From the NCBI RefSeq assembly GCF_030124145.1, contig NZ_JASKMS010000002.1, positions 1 through 64,000 on the forward strand: 64,000 nt of DNA, given 5' to 3'. Shown in pieces: positions 8,749 through 16,691 of this stretch (its first letter is position 1; each line of letters starts with the position of its first letter). The stretch is from Streptomyces sp. 378. GTDB lineage: Bacteria > Actinomycetota > Actinomycetes > Streptomycetales > Streptomycetaceae. Both the position numbers and the translations under genes were made by a program. The notes under the pieces were generated by a model that saw only the letters and a list, made by a program, of their open reading frames with translations, searched no databases and was not told where the DNA came from.

Positions 8749-9243
8749 GTGAAGCCACTCGGCGAACAGGACATCCGCACCTCCTTCGTCAACTGCTCCA
8801 AGGGCGAGGCCAAGCGCCTCGCCGTGCCCCGGGACCTCGACGACCGCCCGTGGGACGACCTCGACTTCCTCGGGTGGCGGGATCCGGGAGCACCGGATCG
8901 GAGCTATCTGGTCACCGAGCGGGAAGGGCGGCTCGTCGGGGTCGCGATGCGCTTCCAGACCGCGCGGCGCGGGTTCCTGCACCGCAGTATGTGTTCGCTC
9001 TGCCTGACGACGCACCCGCGCGGCGGGGTCGCGCTGATGACCGCGCGCAAGGCGGGGGCGGCCGGGCGCGAGGGCAACTCCGTCGGCGTGTACATGTGCA
9101 CCGACCTCGCCTGTTCCCTGTACGTACGCGGGAAGAAGACACCGGACACCGGGGCCCGGTTCGAGGAGAGCCTCACCCTGGAGCAGCAGATCGAGCGGAC
9201 CGCGGGCCATCTGGCCGCCTTCCTCGACAAGGTGTCCGCCTGA
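8749..9243 (+). CDS. FBP domain protein (EF-G-binding treble-clef zinc finger)
   Basis: The product is 164 aa and matches the C-terminal treble-clef zinc-finger module of elongation factor G-binding proteins (FBP/FusB type). Paired cysteines are visible in MCSLCL near residue 83 and MCTDLACSLY near 118, together with the conserved SFVNCSKGEAKRL N-terminus. Known FusB-type proteins release EF-G from the ribosome in the presence of fusidic acid. The actinobacterial stand-alone versions are less studied. I chose the GTG at 8749 because CCTGGAG precedes it and the conserved KPLGE start follows. Confidence 0.85.
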   Translation: MKPLGEQDIRTSFVNCSKGEAKRLAVPRDLDDRPWDDLDFLGWRDPGAPDRSYLVTEREGRLVGVAMRFQTARRGFLHRSMCSLCLTTHPRGGVALMTARKAGAAGREGNSVGVYMCTDLACSLYVRGKKTPDTGARFEESLTLEQQIERTAGHLAAFLDKVSA

Positions 9244-9319
9244 GACGAGGTGTCCGCCCGACCGTCCTAGGGTCGCCCCTGGTTTCGCCCGGCGTTAACG
9301 TCCTCCGTGAGCGTCCGTC

Positions 9320-10627
9320 ATGGATGTGATCACGGATGCGTTCGTTACACCGGGGAAGGGGAACAGCCAGAGGATGCGAGAGGTACGTGAGTGGACGGCG
9401 CACGCCGGGCGGATCGTGCGGAAGCGTCGTGATCCCGTGGTCGTCCAGACGCTGCGGTCCGCGTTCGCGGCGACGGTCGCGTACGTCATCGCACTGCGGC
9501 TGAGCCCCGAGCCGGCACCTCTCACCGCTCCCCTGACGGCGCTGCTGGTCGTGCAGGTGACGCTGTACGCCACGATCACCAACGGCTTCCGGCGGGTGAA
9601 CGCCGTGGTGACCGGCGTCCTCGTCGCGATCGCCTTCAGCCTGCTGGTGGGCCTGACCTGGTGGAGCCTGGCACTGCTCCTCGTGGCCTCACTGGCCGTG
9701 GGACGGCTGGTCCGGGTGGAGGAGTACGTACCCGAGGTCGCGATCAGCGCGATGCTCGTCCTCGGCGTCACCACCGTCGGGGACACCGCCTGGTCCCGGG
9801 TGGTGGAGACGCTGATCGGCGCCGTCGTCGGACTCGCCTGCAACCTGCTGCTGGCTCCGCCGGTGTGGGTGGAGGAGGCGGGTGAGTCGATCGAGGGCCT
9901 GGCGCGCCGGCTGCGGCAGTTGATGCTGCGCATGGGCGAGGAGACGGCCGGCGGCACGCCCGTGCACCGCGCGGAGAAGCAACTGCACGAGGCGCGCCGC
10001 CTGGATCACGACATCGTCGAGGTGGACGCGGCCCTCACGCAGGCCGAGGACAGTCTGCGGCTCAACCCGCGTGTGCAGGACAGCGTGCTGCACCGGGTCG
10101 TGATGCGCACCGGCCTGGACACGCTGGAGATCTGCACGGTCGTCCTGCGCGTGCTCGCCCGCTCCCTCACCGACCTGGCGAAGGAGCGCGAACCCGAGCC
10201 GCTGTTCGAGGCCGAGACGGGCGCCGCCCTGCAACAGCTGCTGTCGGAGATCGGCGACGCGGTCGTGAGCTTCGCGGTGCTGGTCACCACCCACCTCAGT
10301 GCGAGCGCCGAGTCGGCGGAGGAACGTCTCGCCGCGGAACTGCGCACGGCGGCGGGCACCCGCGACAAACTGGCCCTGCTGCTGCGCGAGGAGGCCGAGC
10401 GCGACCCGCGGCACTGGCAGCTTCCGGGGGCCGTCCTGACGGAGGTCAACCGCATCCTCGACGAGCTCGACACCGAGCACCGCACGCGGCGCCTGTTCGA
10501 GGAATTGGACCGTGTGTCGGGGGAACAGCGCGCGCGGATGCCACGACTGACGCGACTGCGGGAGCGGCTGGGCGTCACGGAACAGATGTGGCGGAACCGC
10601 GCGGGGTTCGGCGGGCGTTATCCCTGA
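9320..10627 (+). CDS. FUSC family (aromatic acid exporter-like) membrane protein, second copy
   Basis: A second FUSC-type protein of up to 435 aa. It has a short basic N-terminus, six hydrophobic segments between about 40 and 185 (AFAATVAYVIALRL, LTALLVVQVTLYAT, VLVAIAFSLLVGLTW and others), and then a long coiled, charged cytoplasmic domain. It shares the layout and length of the gene at 3108 but is clearly diverged in sequence. The ATG at 9374 (MREVREW), with GGAAGGGG upstream, is an alternative start that would shorten it by 18 residues. Its substrate is unknown. Confidence 0.8.
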   Translation: MDVITDAFVTPGKGNSQRMREVREWTAHAGRIVRKRRDPVVVQTLRSAFAATVAYVIALRLSPEPAPLTAPLTALLVVQVTLYATITNGFRRVNAVVTGVLVAIAFSLLVGLTWWSLALLLVASLAVGRLVRVEEYVPEVAISAMLVLGVTTVGDTAWSRVVETLIGAVVGLACNLLLAPPVWVEEAGESIEGLARRLRQLMLRMGEETAGGTPVHRAEKQLHEARRLDHDIVEVDAALTQAEDSLRLNPRVQDSVLHRVVMRTGLDTLEICTVVLRVLARSLTDLAKEREPEPLFEAETGAALQQLLSEIGDAVVSFAVLVTTHLSASAESAEERLAAELRTAAGTRDKLALLLREEAERDPRHWQLPGAVLTEVNRILDELDTEHRTRRLFEELDRVSGEQRARMPRLTRLRERLGVTEQMWRNRAGFGGRYP

Positions 10628-10725
10628 AGGGGTCCTTTCACTGTGAACGGCCGGGACGGGCCTGGTGAATGACCCCTCAGCGGAGCGCCGGCAGGGGGCC
10701 GGCACCTGATGCGAGGAGCGGGCCG

Positions 10726-11832
10726 ATGGCCGACACGACCGTGCGGATCGACGGGAACACACTGCGGCTGCCGGGCGGGGTGGCGGTCCGGTTCATCCGC
10801 ACCCTGCGTCTGCCGGAGACCGGCACCCATCCGCTGCCGCCGGGTCTGGGCGACTTCCCGGTGCGGCGGGTCGCGGACTACGCGGACAGGGTGCCCGAGG
10901 CGTGGCGGGCACGCGGCGGTGTGATGCTCCCGGTGTATCTGCGCGAGGCGATGTGGCTGAGCTTCGCGGGCACCTCGGAACCGGCCGCACTCCAGGTCGG
11001 CGTCGGCAAGGTGTGCGCGGTCTCGGGCCGCCCCTGGAGCGACCGCCTGGCGCGCGGCCCGCAGAACTACGTGGTGCTCCCCCGCCAGCCCTGGCTGGAC
11101 GGCATCAACTCCGGCACGGGCACGGTCCGGCAGTTCGTGGCCGTCCCGCTCGGTCTGGGTGCCACCGTGGAGGGGCAGGTCACGGGCGAGGAGGTGTGGG
11201 GCGGCGTCCAGTTGCAGTCCTTCGCGCTGAACGACCGGGAGCGGGCGCGGTGGCGGGAGGAGGAGCGGCAGCGGGCGGAGCGGCAGCGGCTGACGCCGCC
11301 GCACAGCGGCTACGGCGCCGCGATGCCCATGGCGGCGCCGCCCTCGTCCGGCGGCTTCGGCGCCCCGATGCCCATGGCGGCCCCGCCCGCGCCCGGAGCG
11401 GTCCCGGCGCCCGCCCCCGGTGCCGCCCCGGCGGGTCCGCCGCGCGCGGCCGCGGCGATGGGTCTCGGCGTCGGCGGCTCCATGCGTCAGGAGGTCTACC
11501 AGGACGACCGGCCGCTCTCGCACTGGTCGGAGCGGCCGGGCGGGCGGGTGTTCGTGCACCTGGTGACGCCGCCGGAGTGGCGTCGGATCACCGGCGAGGC
11601 CGCGCCGCCGTCGCCGGTTGACCGGGCCGCGTACACCCGCGCGGGCCTGCCCTGGTTCGACTATGACGACGAGGACGCGCAGGACCTCGCCCCGACGGAC
11701 ACACTCGGATCCGTGAAGCCGGTCGGCGACTGGCTCGGTGACGACCACGAGCCCTGGCAGCCGCCCGCGCCGGACCAGACGCAGCAACTGGGGGACGCCC
11801 CGGGCAACCCCGTGGCGGACGGGAACTGGTAA
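10726..11832 (+). CDS. conserved hypothetical protein, 368 aa, with Pro/Ala/Met-rich linker
   Basis: I do not recognise a named domain. Residues 1-170 form a globular region with patterns such as RFIRTLRLPETGTHPLPPG and GGVMLPVYLREAMWLSF. Residues about 185-250 are a low-complexity linker that repeats PMPMAAPP. The C-terminal part, QEVYQDDRPLSHWSERPGGRVFVHL, is again folded. Streptomyces carry several such proteins of unknown role. No signal peptide or membrane segment is seen, so it is probably cytoplasmic. The ATG at 10726 is preceded by GAGGAGCGGG. Confidence 0.75.
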   Translation: MADTTVRIDGNTLRLPGGVAVRFIRTLRLPETGTHPLPPGLGDFPVRRVADYADRVPEAWRARGGVMLPVYLREAMWLSFAGTSEPAALQVGVGKVCAVSGRPWSDRLARGPQNYVVLPRQPWLDGINSGTGTVRQFVAVPLGLGATVEGQVTGEEVWGGVQLQSFALNDRERARWREEERQRAERQRLTPPHSGYGAAMPMAAPPSSGGFGAPMPMAAPPAPGAVPAPAPGAAPAGPPRAAAAMGLGVGGSMRQEVYQDDRPLSHWSERPGGRVFVHLVTPPEWRRITGEAAPPSPVDRAAYTRAGLPWFDYDDEDAQDLAPTDTLGSVKPVGDWLGDDHEPWQPPAPDQTQQLGDAPGNPVADGNW

Positions 11833-11941
11833 CCGGCCCCGTTGCGCCTCGCGCACCACCCGCTGCCGTTGTTGCACCCGAAGGCCGGGAAACGTCAAGG
11901 TGGCTGTCACGACGGGGACGCGTGACGATCTGAGGGGCGAT

Positions 11942-13135
11942 ATGGACAGTGGTGGCTGGAGCAGGCGACGGTTCGTCGGCGCACTGGCGGGCGGGGCGGC
12001 CGCGGCGGCGCTGCCGTCCTGCGACGACGCACCCGCGCCCACGACGACTGCGGCCCCGGTGCCCGAGCCGAGTGCCGGCCCGTCCCGCGGGGCCCGGCGC
12101 CCCTCCGGGCCCCGCCCGCTCCACCTCGGCACCTACACCTCCGTCGAGGGCGGCGGCAAGGGCATCGGCCTGGCCGCCTACGATCCGGCGACGGGCCGGA
12201 TCACCGCCGTCGGCACCATCACCGGCGTCGGTGACCCGTCGTACCTCGCGATCCACCCGGACCGCCGCACGCTGTACGCGGTGGACGAGCGGGACGACGG
12301 TGCCGTGAGCGCCGTCCGGCTGTCCGACCGGAAGGTCCTGGGCAGCCGGAGCACCGGTGGCGCGGCGCCCTGCCATCTGTCGGTGCACCCGGGCGGGCGC
12401 TGGCTGCTCAGCGCGAACTACGGCTCGGGCAGTGTGGCCGTGCACCCCATCGACGCCTCGGGCACGCTCGGCGAGCGCACCGCCCTCGTCCGGCACTCCG
12501 CCCCGGCCCCCGGCCCCGGTCAGGAGGGCCCGCACGCCCACCAGTTCGTCACGAGCCCGGACGGGCGCCATGTTCTCGCCGTCGATCTGGGCACCGACAC
12601 CGTCTACACGTACCGGCTGGACGACAAGGCCGGCACGCTCACCGAGGTCGCGCGGGCGCGGACCCGGCCGGGCGCCGGACCGCGCCACCTCACGTTCCAC
12701 CCGGGCGGCCGGTACGCCTATCTCGCCAACGAGGTCGACAACACGGTGGCGGTCTGCTCGTACGACGGGGCCTCCGGCCGGGTGAGCGTCGGCGAGGCGC
12801 AGTCCACGGGCACGGGCGAGGGGACGAACTACCCGGCGCAGCTGCTGGTGACCGCGAACGGCCGGTTCGCGTACCTCGCCAACCGCGGGCACAACAGCCT
12901 CACCCGCTACGCCGTCGAGGCGGACGGCGCCCGGCTCAGGCTCCTGGACACGGTGCCGGTGGGCGGGGACTTCCCGCGCCAGATCGCCTTCTCCCCGGAG
13001 GGCACGCTGCTGTTCGCGGCGAACCAGAAGTCCTCCACCGTCACCGTCTTCCACGTGGACGAGGCGAACGGCGAACTGCGGCGGGCGGGCGAATCGTTCC
13101 GCTCACCCGTCGCCGTCTGTGCGCTGCCGCTGTAG
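11942..13135 (+). CDS. secreted lactonase family protein (seven-bladed beta-propeller)
   Basis: The product is 397 aa. It starts with a twin-arginine-like signal (SRRRFVGALAGGAAAAAL) ending in LPSC, which may be a lipobox. The mature part is a lactonase/6-phosphogluconolactonase type propeller with repeated blades (SYLAIHPDRRTLYAVDE, CHLSVHPGGRWLLSANYGSGSV, HAHQFVTSPDGRHVLAVDLG, LTFHPGGRYAYLANE). Cytoplasmic family members hydrolyse 6-phosphogluconolactone. An exported one more likely acts on another lactone or has lost catalysis. Its last 33 bases overlap the convergent DUF2470 gene. Confidence 0.85.
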   Translation: MDSGGWSRRRFVGALAGGAAAAALPSCDDAPAPTTTAAPVPEPSAGPSRGARRPSGPRPLHLGTYTSVEGGGKGIGLAAYDPATGRITAVGTITGVGDPSYLAIHPDRRTLYAVDERDDGAVSAVRLSDRKVLGSRSTGGAAPCHLSVHPGGRWLLSANYGSGSVAVHPIDASGTLGERTALVRHSAPAPGPGQEGPHAHQFVTSPDGRHVLAVDLGTDTVYTYRLDDKAGTLTEVARARTRPGAGPRHLTFHPGGRYAYLANEVDNTVAVCSYDGASGRVSVGEAQSTGTGEGTNYPAQLLVTANGRFAYLANRGHNSLTRYAVEADGARLRLLDTVPVGGDFPRQIAFSPEGTLLFAANQKSSTVTVFHVDEANGELRRAGESFRSPVAVCALPL

Positions 13136-13831
13136 GGCCCGCGGGCAGGAGGCGGCGTTCGCCTGGGAGAGCAGGAGGTGCATGCGCTCGGTGAGCTGCG
13201 CGACGTCGTCGGCCTGCCCGTGGAACGCCAGGCGTACGTCACCGTGGGCGCGGGCGCGTTCGATGCGGAGCGTCAGTCCGTGCCGGTCGACGGCGAGCGG
13301 CTGGACGCGGACCGCGCCGTACAGGCTCTCGGAGTCGACGAGCCGGGTGAGGCGCTCGACGGCGTCGGCGTGGCAGTCGGCCAGGTGGGTCAGCAGCCGG
13401 GCCTCGGCCGTGGTGAGCGGGTCGGGAGCGGCGGCGGCGAAGTCGTCGAGGTCCACGACCACGGAGCCGGACGGCTGCCGCAGCACCACGCGCGTGGGCG
13501 TGAAGGCGAGCCTCTCCCCCTCGACGGCGAACCAGCCGGCGAGCCACAGCCGGGCCCGGATCCGGTCGCGTACGGGGACGGGCGCGACATCGGCGAACTC
13601 CAGCACCGCGGACGGCTCGCCGCGGGGCGCGCAGATCGCGGCCGCGAGCAGGGCGCTGTCCTCGGGCACCTCCACGAACACCCGGCCGTCCTTCTGCACC
13701 GTGTGCGCGCCGACCAGCTCCTCCCGTGTGCCCTCCGCGGTCACCGAGCAGGACCACGCGGCGGCGAGCACCGAGCGTGCCCGTTCGGCGGCGGCGGGAG
13801 CCGCCGTCCGGCTGTGGCTGTCGTCACCCAT
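13103..13831 (-). CDS. DUF2470 domain protein under an iron box
   Basis: The product is 242 aa. The N-terminal half is a split-barrel-like region (VEVPEDSALLAAAI, VLEFADVAPVPVRDRIRARLWLAGW). The C-terminal DUF2470 region contains LTHLADCHADAVERL near 150 and FHGQADDVAQL near 205. DUF2470 is the C-terminal domain of HugZ-type heme-degrading proteins, so a heme or iron role is plausible. A perfect AAGGAGGTC ribosome site precedes the ATG at 13831, and a 19-bp DmdR1/IdeR-type iron box lies directly upstream of it. I infer induction by iron starvation. Confidence 0.85.
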   Translation of the reverse strand: MGDDSHSRTAAPAAAERARSVLAAAWSCSVTAEGTREELVGAHTVQKDGRVFVEVPEDSALLAAAICAPRGEPSAVLEFADVAPVPVRDRIRARLWLAGWFAVEGERLAFTPTRVVLRQPSGSVVVDLDDFAAAAPDPLTTAEARLLTHLADCHADAVERLTRLVDSESLYGAVRVQPLAVDRHGLTLRIERARAHGDVRLAFHGQADDVAQLTERMHLLLSQANAASCPRALQRQRTDGDG

Positions 13832-13842
13832 CCCAGACCTCC

Positions 13843-13861
13843 TTAGGTAAGCCTCACCTAA
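13843..13861 (-). promoter_or_regulatory. iron box (DmdR1/IdeR-type operator)
   Basis: TTAGGTAAGCCTCACCTAA is a near-perfect 19-bp palindrome matching the actinobacterial iron-box pattern TTAGGTTAGGCTAACCTAA, with the conserved TTAGGT and ACCTAA ends intact. It sits immediately upstream of the ribosome site of the DUF2470 gene, where a bound DtxR-family repressor would block transcription. Confidence 0.85.
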
Positions 13862-13916
13862 CTTACCGAAGATCGGGGTGCTCGCCAACCACGTCACGGG
13901 CTCTCAGTGAGATCTT

Positions 13917-14256
13917 TCAGGGAGTGAGGACGCCCAGCAGGGCGCGTGCGCACAGCTCACGCACCTGTCGCCTGCTCAACTCCGTGTCGCGCAGCCACTC
14001 CAGGCAGACGGCCGTGGTGAACGCCGGCCAGCCGCGCACGGCCAGCCGGACCTCCGGCCGTTCCTCGAACGCCGGCCCGAATTCGGGGTCCGCGGCGAGC
14101 GCGGCGAGGATCTGCCGCTCCTGCTCGGCCAGGGCCCGCTGGTAGACCCGCCGCACCGACCGGTCCCCGGCCGCGTCGGCGCGATGAAGGGCGCGACAGC
14201 CGTGCGCGTGCGCCTCGACGTACTCCAGGAACGTCTCCGGACCCGCCGCGAGTTGC
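13917..14256 (-). pseudogene. 5'-truncated TetR family regulator remnant
   Basis: Only the C-terminal ligand-binding part of a TetR regulator is present: LAAGPETFLEYVEAHAHGC, then LHRADAAGDRSVRRVYQRALAEQERQ, ending in RELCARALLGVLTP at a proper stop. The whole N-terminal helix-turn-helix half is missing. Upstream of the fragment the sequence switches, on the opposite strand, to P450 coding. The boundary near 14256 is approximate. This looks like a deletion that removed the 5' ends of two divergent genes. Confidence 0.7.
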
Positions 14257-14870
14257 CCGCGGACCGGGACGCCGGACACCGCGGCCGTTTCCTCGTCGCC
14301 GGCCACGAGACGACGTCCGGCGCGCCCTCCCTCGCCCTGCACCACCTCGCCCGCCACCCGGAATCGCGGCCCGGGCCCGCGCCGAGGTGGACCGGGTGTG
14401 GGGGGACGCGGCGGAACCGGCCTACGGGCAGATGGCGAGGCTGCGCCACGTCCGCCGGGTCCTGGACGAGTCACCGCGGCTGTGGCCCACCGCGCCCGCG
14501 TTCTCCCGGGAGGCCCGGCAGGACACGGTGCTGGCCGGGGAGCATCCCATGCGGCGGGGGGCGTGGGCGCTGGTGCTGACGCCGATGCTGCACCGGGACC
14601 CCGAGGTGTGGGGCGCGGACGCCGGGCGGTTCGACCCCGACCGCTTCGACGCTCAGGCCGTACGGTCCCACCCCCCGCACACCTACAAGCCGTTCGGGCG
14701 GGCGCGCGAGTGTGCGTAGGGCGCCAGTTCGCGCCGCACGAGGCCACGCTGGGGCTCGGGCTGCTGCTGCGCCGCTACGAGCTGCGGCCCGACCGGCCCA
14801 CCGACTGCGCGTGACGGAACGGCTGACGCTGATGCCGGAGGCCCTGCGGCTGCGCCCGGAGCGCCGCGCC
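14250..14870 (+). pseudogene. degenerate CYP102-like cytochrome P450 heme-domain fragment
   Basis: P450 landmarks appear in the right order but in three different frames. The I-helix FLVAGHETTSG is near 14285. Then VLDESPRLWPTAPAFS and MLHRDPEVWG follow in a second frame, and YKPFG near 14690. The heme-ligand region CVGRQFAPHEATLGLGLLL is in a third frame, and RVTERLTLMPEALRL is back in the first. The spelling strongly resembles the P450 BM3 (CYP102) heme domain. The first half, including helices A-H, and any reductase domain are absent. At least three frameshifts make it nonfunctional. BM3-type genes are often paired with a TetR repressor, which fits the adjoining TetR remnant. Confidence 0.8.
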
Positions 14871-14888
14871 CCGGTGCGGGAGCCGGCC

Positions 14889-15731
14889 TCAGACCTGCGC
14901 CGTCCAGTGCCGGGGGCGGGTGACTGAGCCGGGCAGCCGGGTCCCGGCACTGCCCCGGGCCGCGTTCAGCTGCGGCTGGGTGAGGAAGAACGCCCCGGTC
15001 AGGTCGGCGTCCGTCAGATCCGTGTCGCGCAGGTCGGCACCGATCAGGTCGGCGCCCCGCAGGTCGGCGCCGGTGAGGTCGGCGGCGATCAGACAGGCAC
15101 CGCGCAGGCCGGCGCCGCGCAGGTCGGCGCCCTTGAGACGGGCGCCCATGAGGTCCGCGCCCCGGCGGTCCTTCCTGCGGCCCTTGATGCCGGCCCTGGC
15201 CAGCTCGCTCGTCCTCAGCAGCAGCACGTTGACGTCCTGGCGGTGGGCCGCCACATCCAGCCCGGCGAGCTCCTCCGGGGTGCCGGCGGCGAGCTCCTCG
15301 GTCTTCGCCAGCGCCTTGCGCAGTCCGGCGTGGACGGGCCGGGCCGCCGGGAGGGCGAGGGCCTCGGTCAGGTACCACAGCAGTTCGTGCAGGTGCCGGA
15401 CGACCGGGAACACCTCGAACATGCGGCGGGCCTGCTCCGGTGGTCCGGAGCGCCAGTCCCGGCCGCCGAAGGCGATCTGCGAGACCCGCTGCCCGGCGCC
15501 GAAGCAGTCGTAGACCGTGCAGCCGGAGAATCCTTTCTGCCGCAGCTTCGCGTGGATGCCGCAGCGGTGGTCGTCCCGGAGGTTGCGGCAGGGCGTGCCG
15601 GCGGCCTTGTCGACCGCGAAGTCGGTCGAGGCCGCGAACGGCAGGGCGACGCAGCACAGCCCGAAGCACTGCTCGCAGTCCCCGCGCAACTCCGCCCACC
15701 CGGCCTGATGATCTCGCATGCCGTTCAGCAT
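14889..15731 (-). CDS. CxxC-type metal-binding domain fused to pentapeptide repeats
   Basis: The product is 280 aa. Residues about 18-80 carry a dense cysteine array, CEQCFGLCC, then CRNL, HRCGIH and FSGCTVYDCFG, resembling YkgJ-type zinc/iron-chelating CxxCxxxCC domains. Residues about 185-250 are at least ten A(D/N)LxG pentapeptide repeats (GADLMGARLKGADLRGAGLRG), predicted to form a right-handed beta-helix. The combination suggests a metal-centre-bearing protein with a DNA-mimic or scaffold-like tail. Its function is not established. A TATGCT hexamer lies 7 bases before the in-frame ATG at 15719, so leaderless initiation there is possible. Confidence 0.8.
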   Translation of the reverse strand: MLNGMRDHQAGWAELRGDCEQCFGLCCVALPFAASTDFAVDKAAGTPCRNLRDDHRCGIHAKLRQKGFSGCTVYDCFGAGQRVSQIAFGGRDWRSGPPEQARRMFEVFPVVRHLHELLWYLTEALALPAARPVHAGLRKALAKTEELAAGTPEELAGLDVAAHRQDVNVLLLRTSELARAGIKGRRKDRRGADLMGARLKGADLRGAGLRGACLIAADLTGADLRGADLIGADLRDTDLTDADLTGAFFLTQPQLNAARGSAGTRLPGSVTRPRHWTAQV

Positions 15732-15761
15732 ACGAAACGACCCGTCATCGATGAGATCCGC

Positions 15762-16658
15762 TCACCCCGCGACCTCGGCGGCGTCCAGCCGCTCCAGCCG
15801 CTCGGGGTCGGCCAGGATGTACATGCCGGTGATGCGGCCGCCCTCGATGGTGACGCCCATGACCGACCGCACGCGCCCGCCGGCCGCGTCGACCATGCCG
15901 ACCGAGCCGTTGACCAGCACCAGCCGCGGGGACCGCGTGTAGGGGGCGAACATGAGCGCCTGCTCCGCCACCGCCGTGGCGCCCTGGACCAGCTTGGAGG
16001 CGGCCGCGCCCCGCACGACTGCGCCCGCGTCGGCCCGCAGCAGCACATCCGGGTGCAGGACGGTCAGCAGCGCCTCGAAGTCCCCGGCGCGGGAGGCGGC
16101 GAGGAAGGCATCGAGCACCTCCTTCTGCCGGCCGAGGTCGGGCTCGGACGAGGGGGTGGCACCCCGCACACGGCGCCTGGCGCGGCTCGCCAGCTGACGG
16201 GTGGCGGCCGGGCCGCGCTCCACGATCGGCGCGATGTCGTCGAACGGCACGGCGAACATGTCGTGCAGCACGAACGCGAGCCGTTCGTCGGGCGCCAAAT
16301 TCTCCAGCACGACGAGCAGGGCCAGGCCCACGGAGTCGGCCTGGAGCACCTCCTCCGCCGGGTCGACGACCTGCGCCAGGGGTCGGAGCACCGGGTCCGG
16401 TACGAAGGCGTCGCCCATCGGCTCCTCGCGGCGGGCGGCGCGCGAGCGCAGCAGGTCCAGACAGACCCGGCCGGTCACCGTGGTCAGCCAGCCGCCGAGG
16501 TTCCCGATGTCGTCCGGGTCGGTGCGGCCGAGCTTCAGCCAGGCCTCCTGGACAGCGTCCTCCGCCTCGGAGAGCGATCCGAGCATGCGGTAGGCCACCG
16601 CCTTGAGATGCCCCCGCTGTTCCTCGAACCGGTCGGCCAGCTCCGCGCTGCCTGTCAT
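15762..16658 (-). CDS. ECF41-family (SigJ-like) RNA polymerase sigma factor
   Basis: The product is 298 aa. Region 2 is AYRMLGSLSEAEDAVQEAWLKL, and region 4 is LAPDERLAFVLHDMFAVPFDDIAPIV. The C-terminal extension of about 110 residues is SnoaL-like (EVLDAFLAASRAGDFEALLTVLHPDV) and ends in ADPERLERL, which corresponds to the NPDKL-type motif of ECF41. In this family the extension replaces an anti-sigma factor. ECF41 genes usually adjoin a carboxymuconolactone decarboxylase or oxidoreductase gene, which is absent here. A good GGGGGAGACC ribosome site precedes the ATG. Confidence 0.9.
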   Translation of the reverse strand: MTGSAELADRFEEQRGHLKAVAYRMLGSLSEAEDAVQEAWLKLGRTDPDDIGNLGGWLTTVTGRVCLDLLRSRAARREEPMGDAFVPDPVLRPLAQVVDPAEEVLQADSVGLALLVVLENLAPDERLAFVLHDMFAVPFDDIAPIVERGPAATRQLASRARRRVRGATPSSEPDLGRQKEVLDAFLAASRAGDFEALLTVLHPDVLLRADAGAVVRGAAASKLVQGATAVAEQALMFAPYTRSPRLVLVNGSVGMVDAAGGRVRSVMGVTIEGGRITGMYILADPERLERLDAAEVAG

Positions 16659-16691
16659 GGTCTCCCCCGTCGTCCGCCGGTCGATCGCCGG

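Noticed and set aside
8494..9210. Minus-strand open frame opposite the FBP gene
   Set aside because: No family pattern, whereas the plus strand encodes a recognisable treble-clef protein with a good start.
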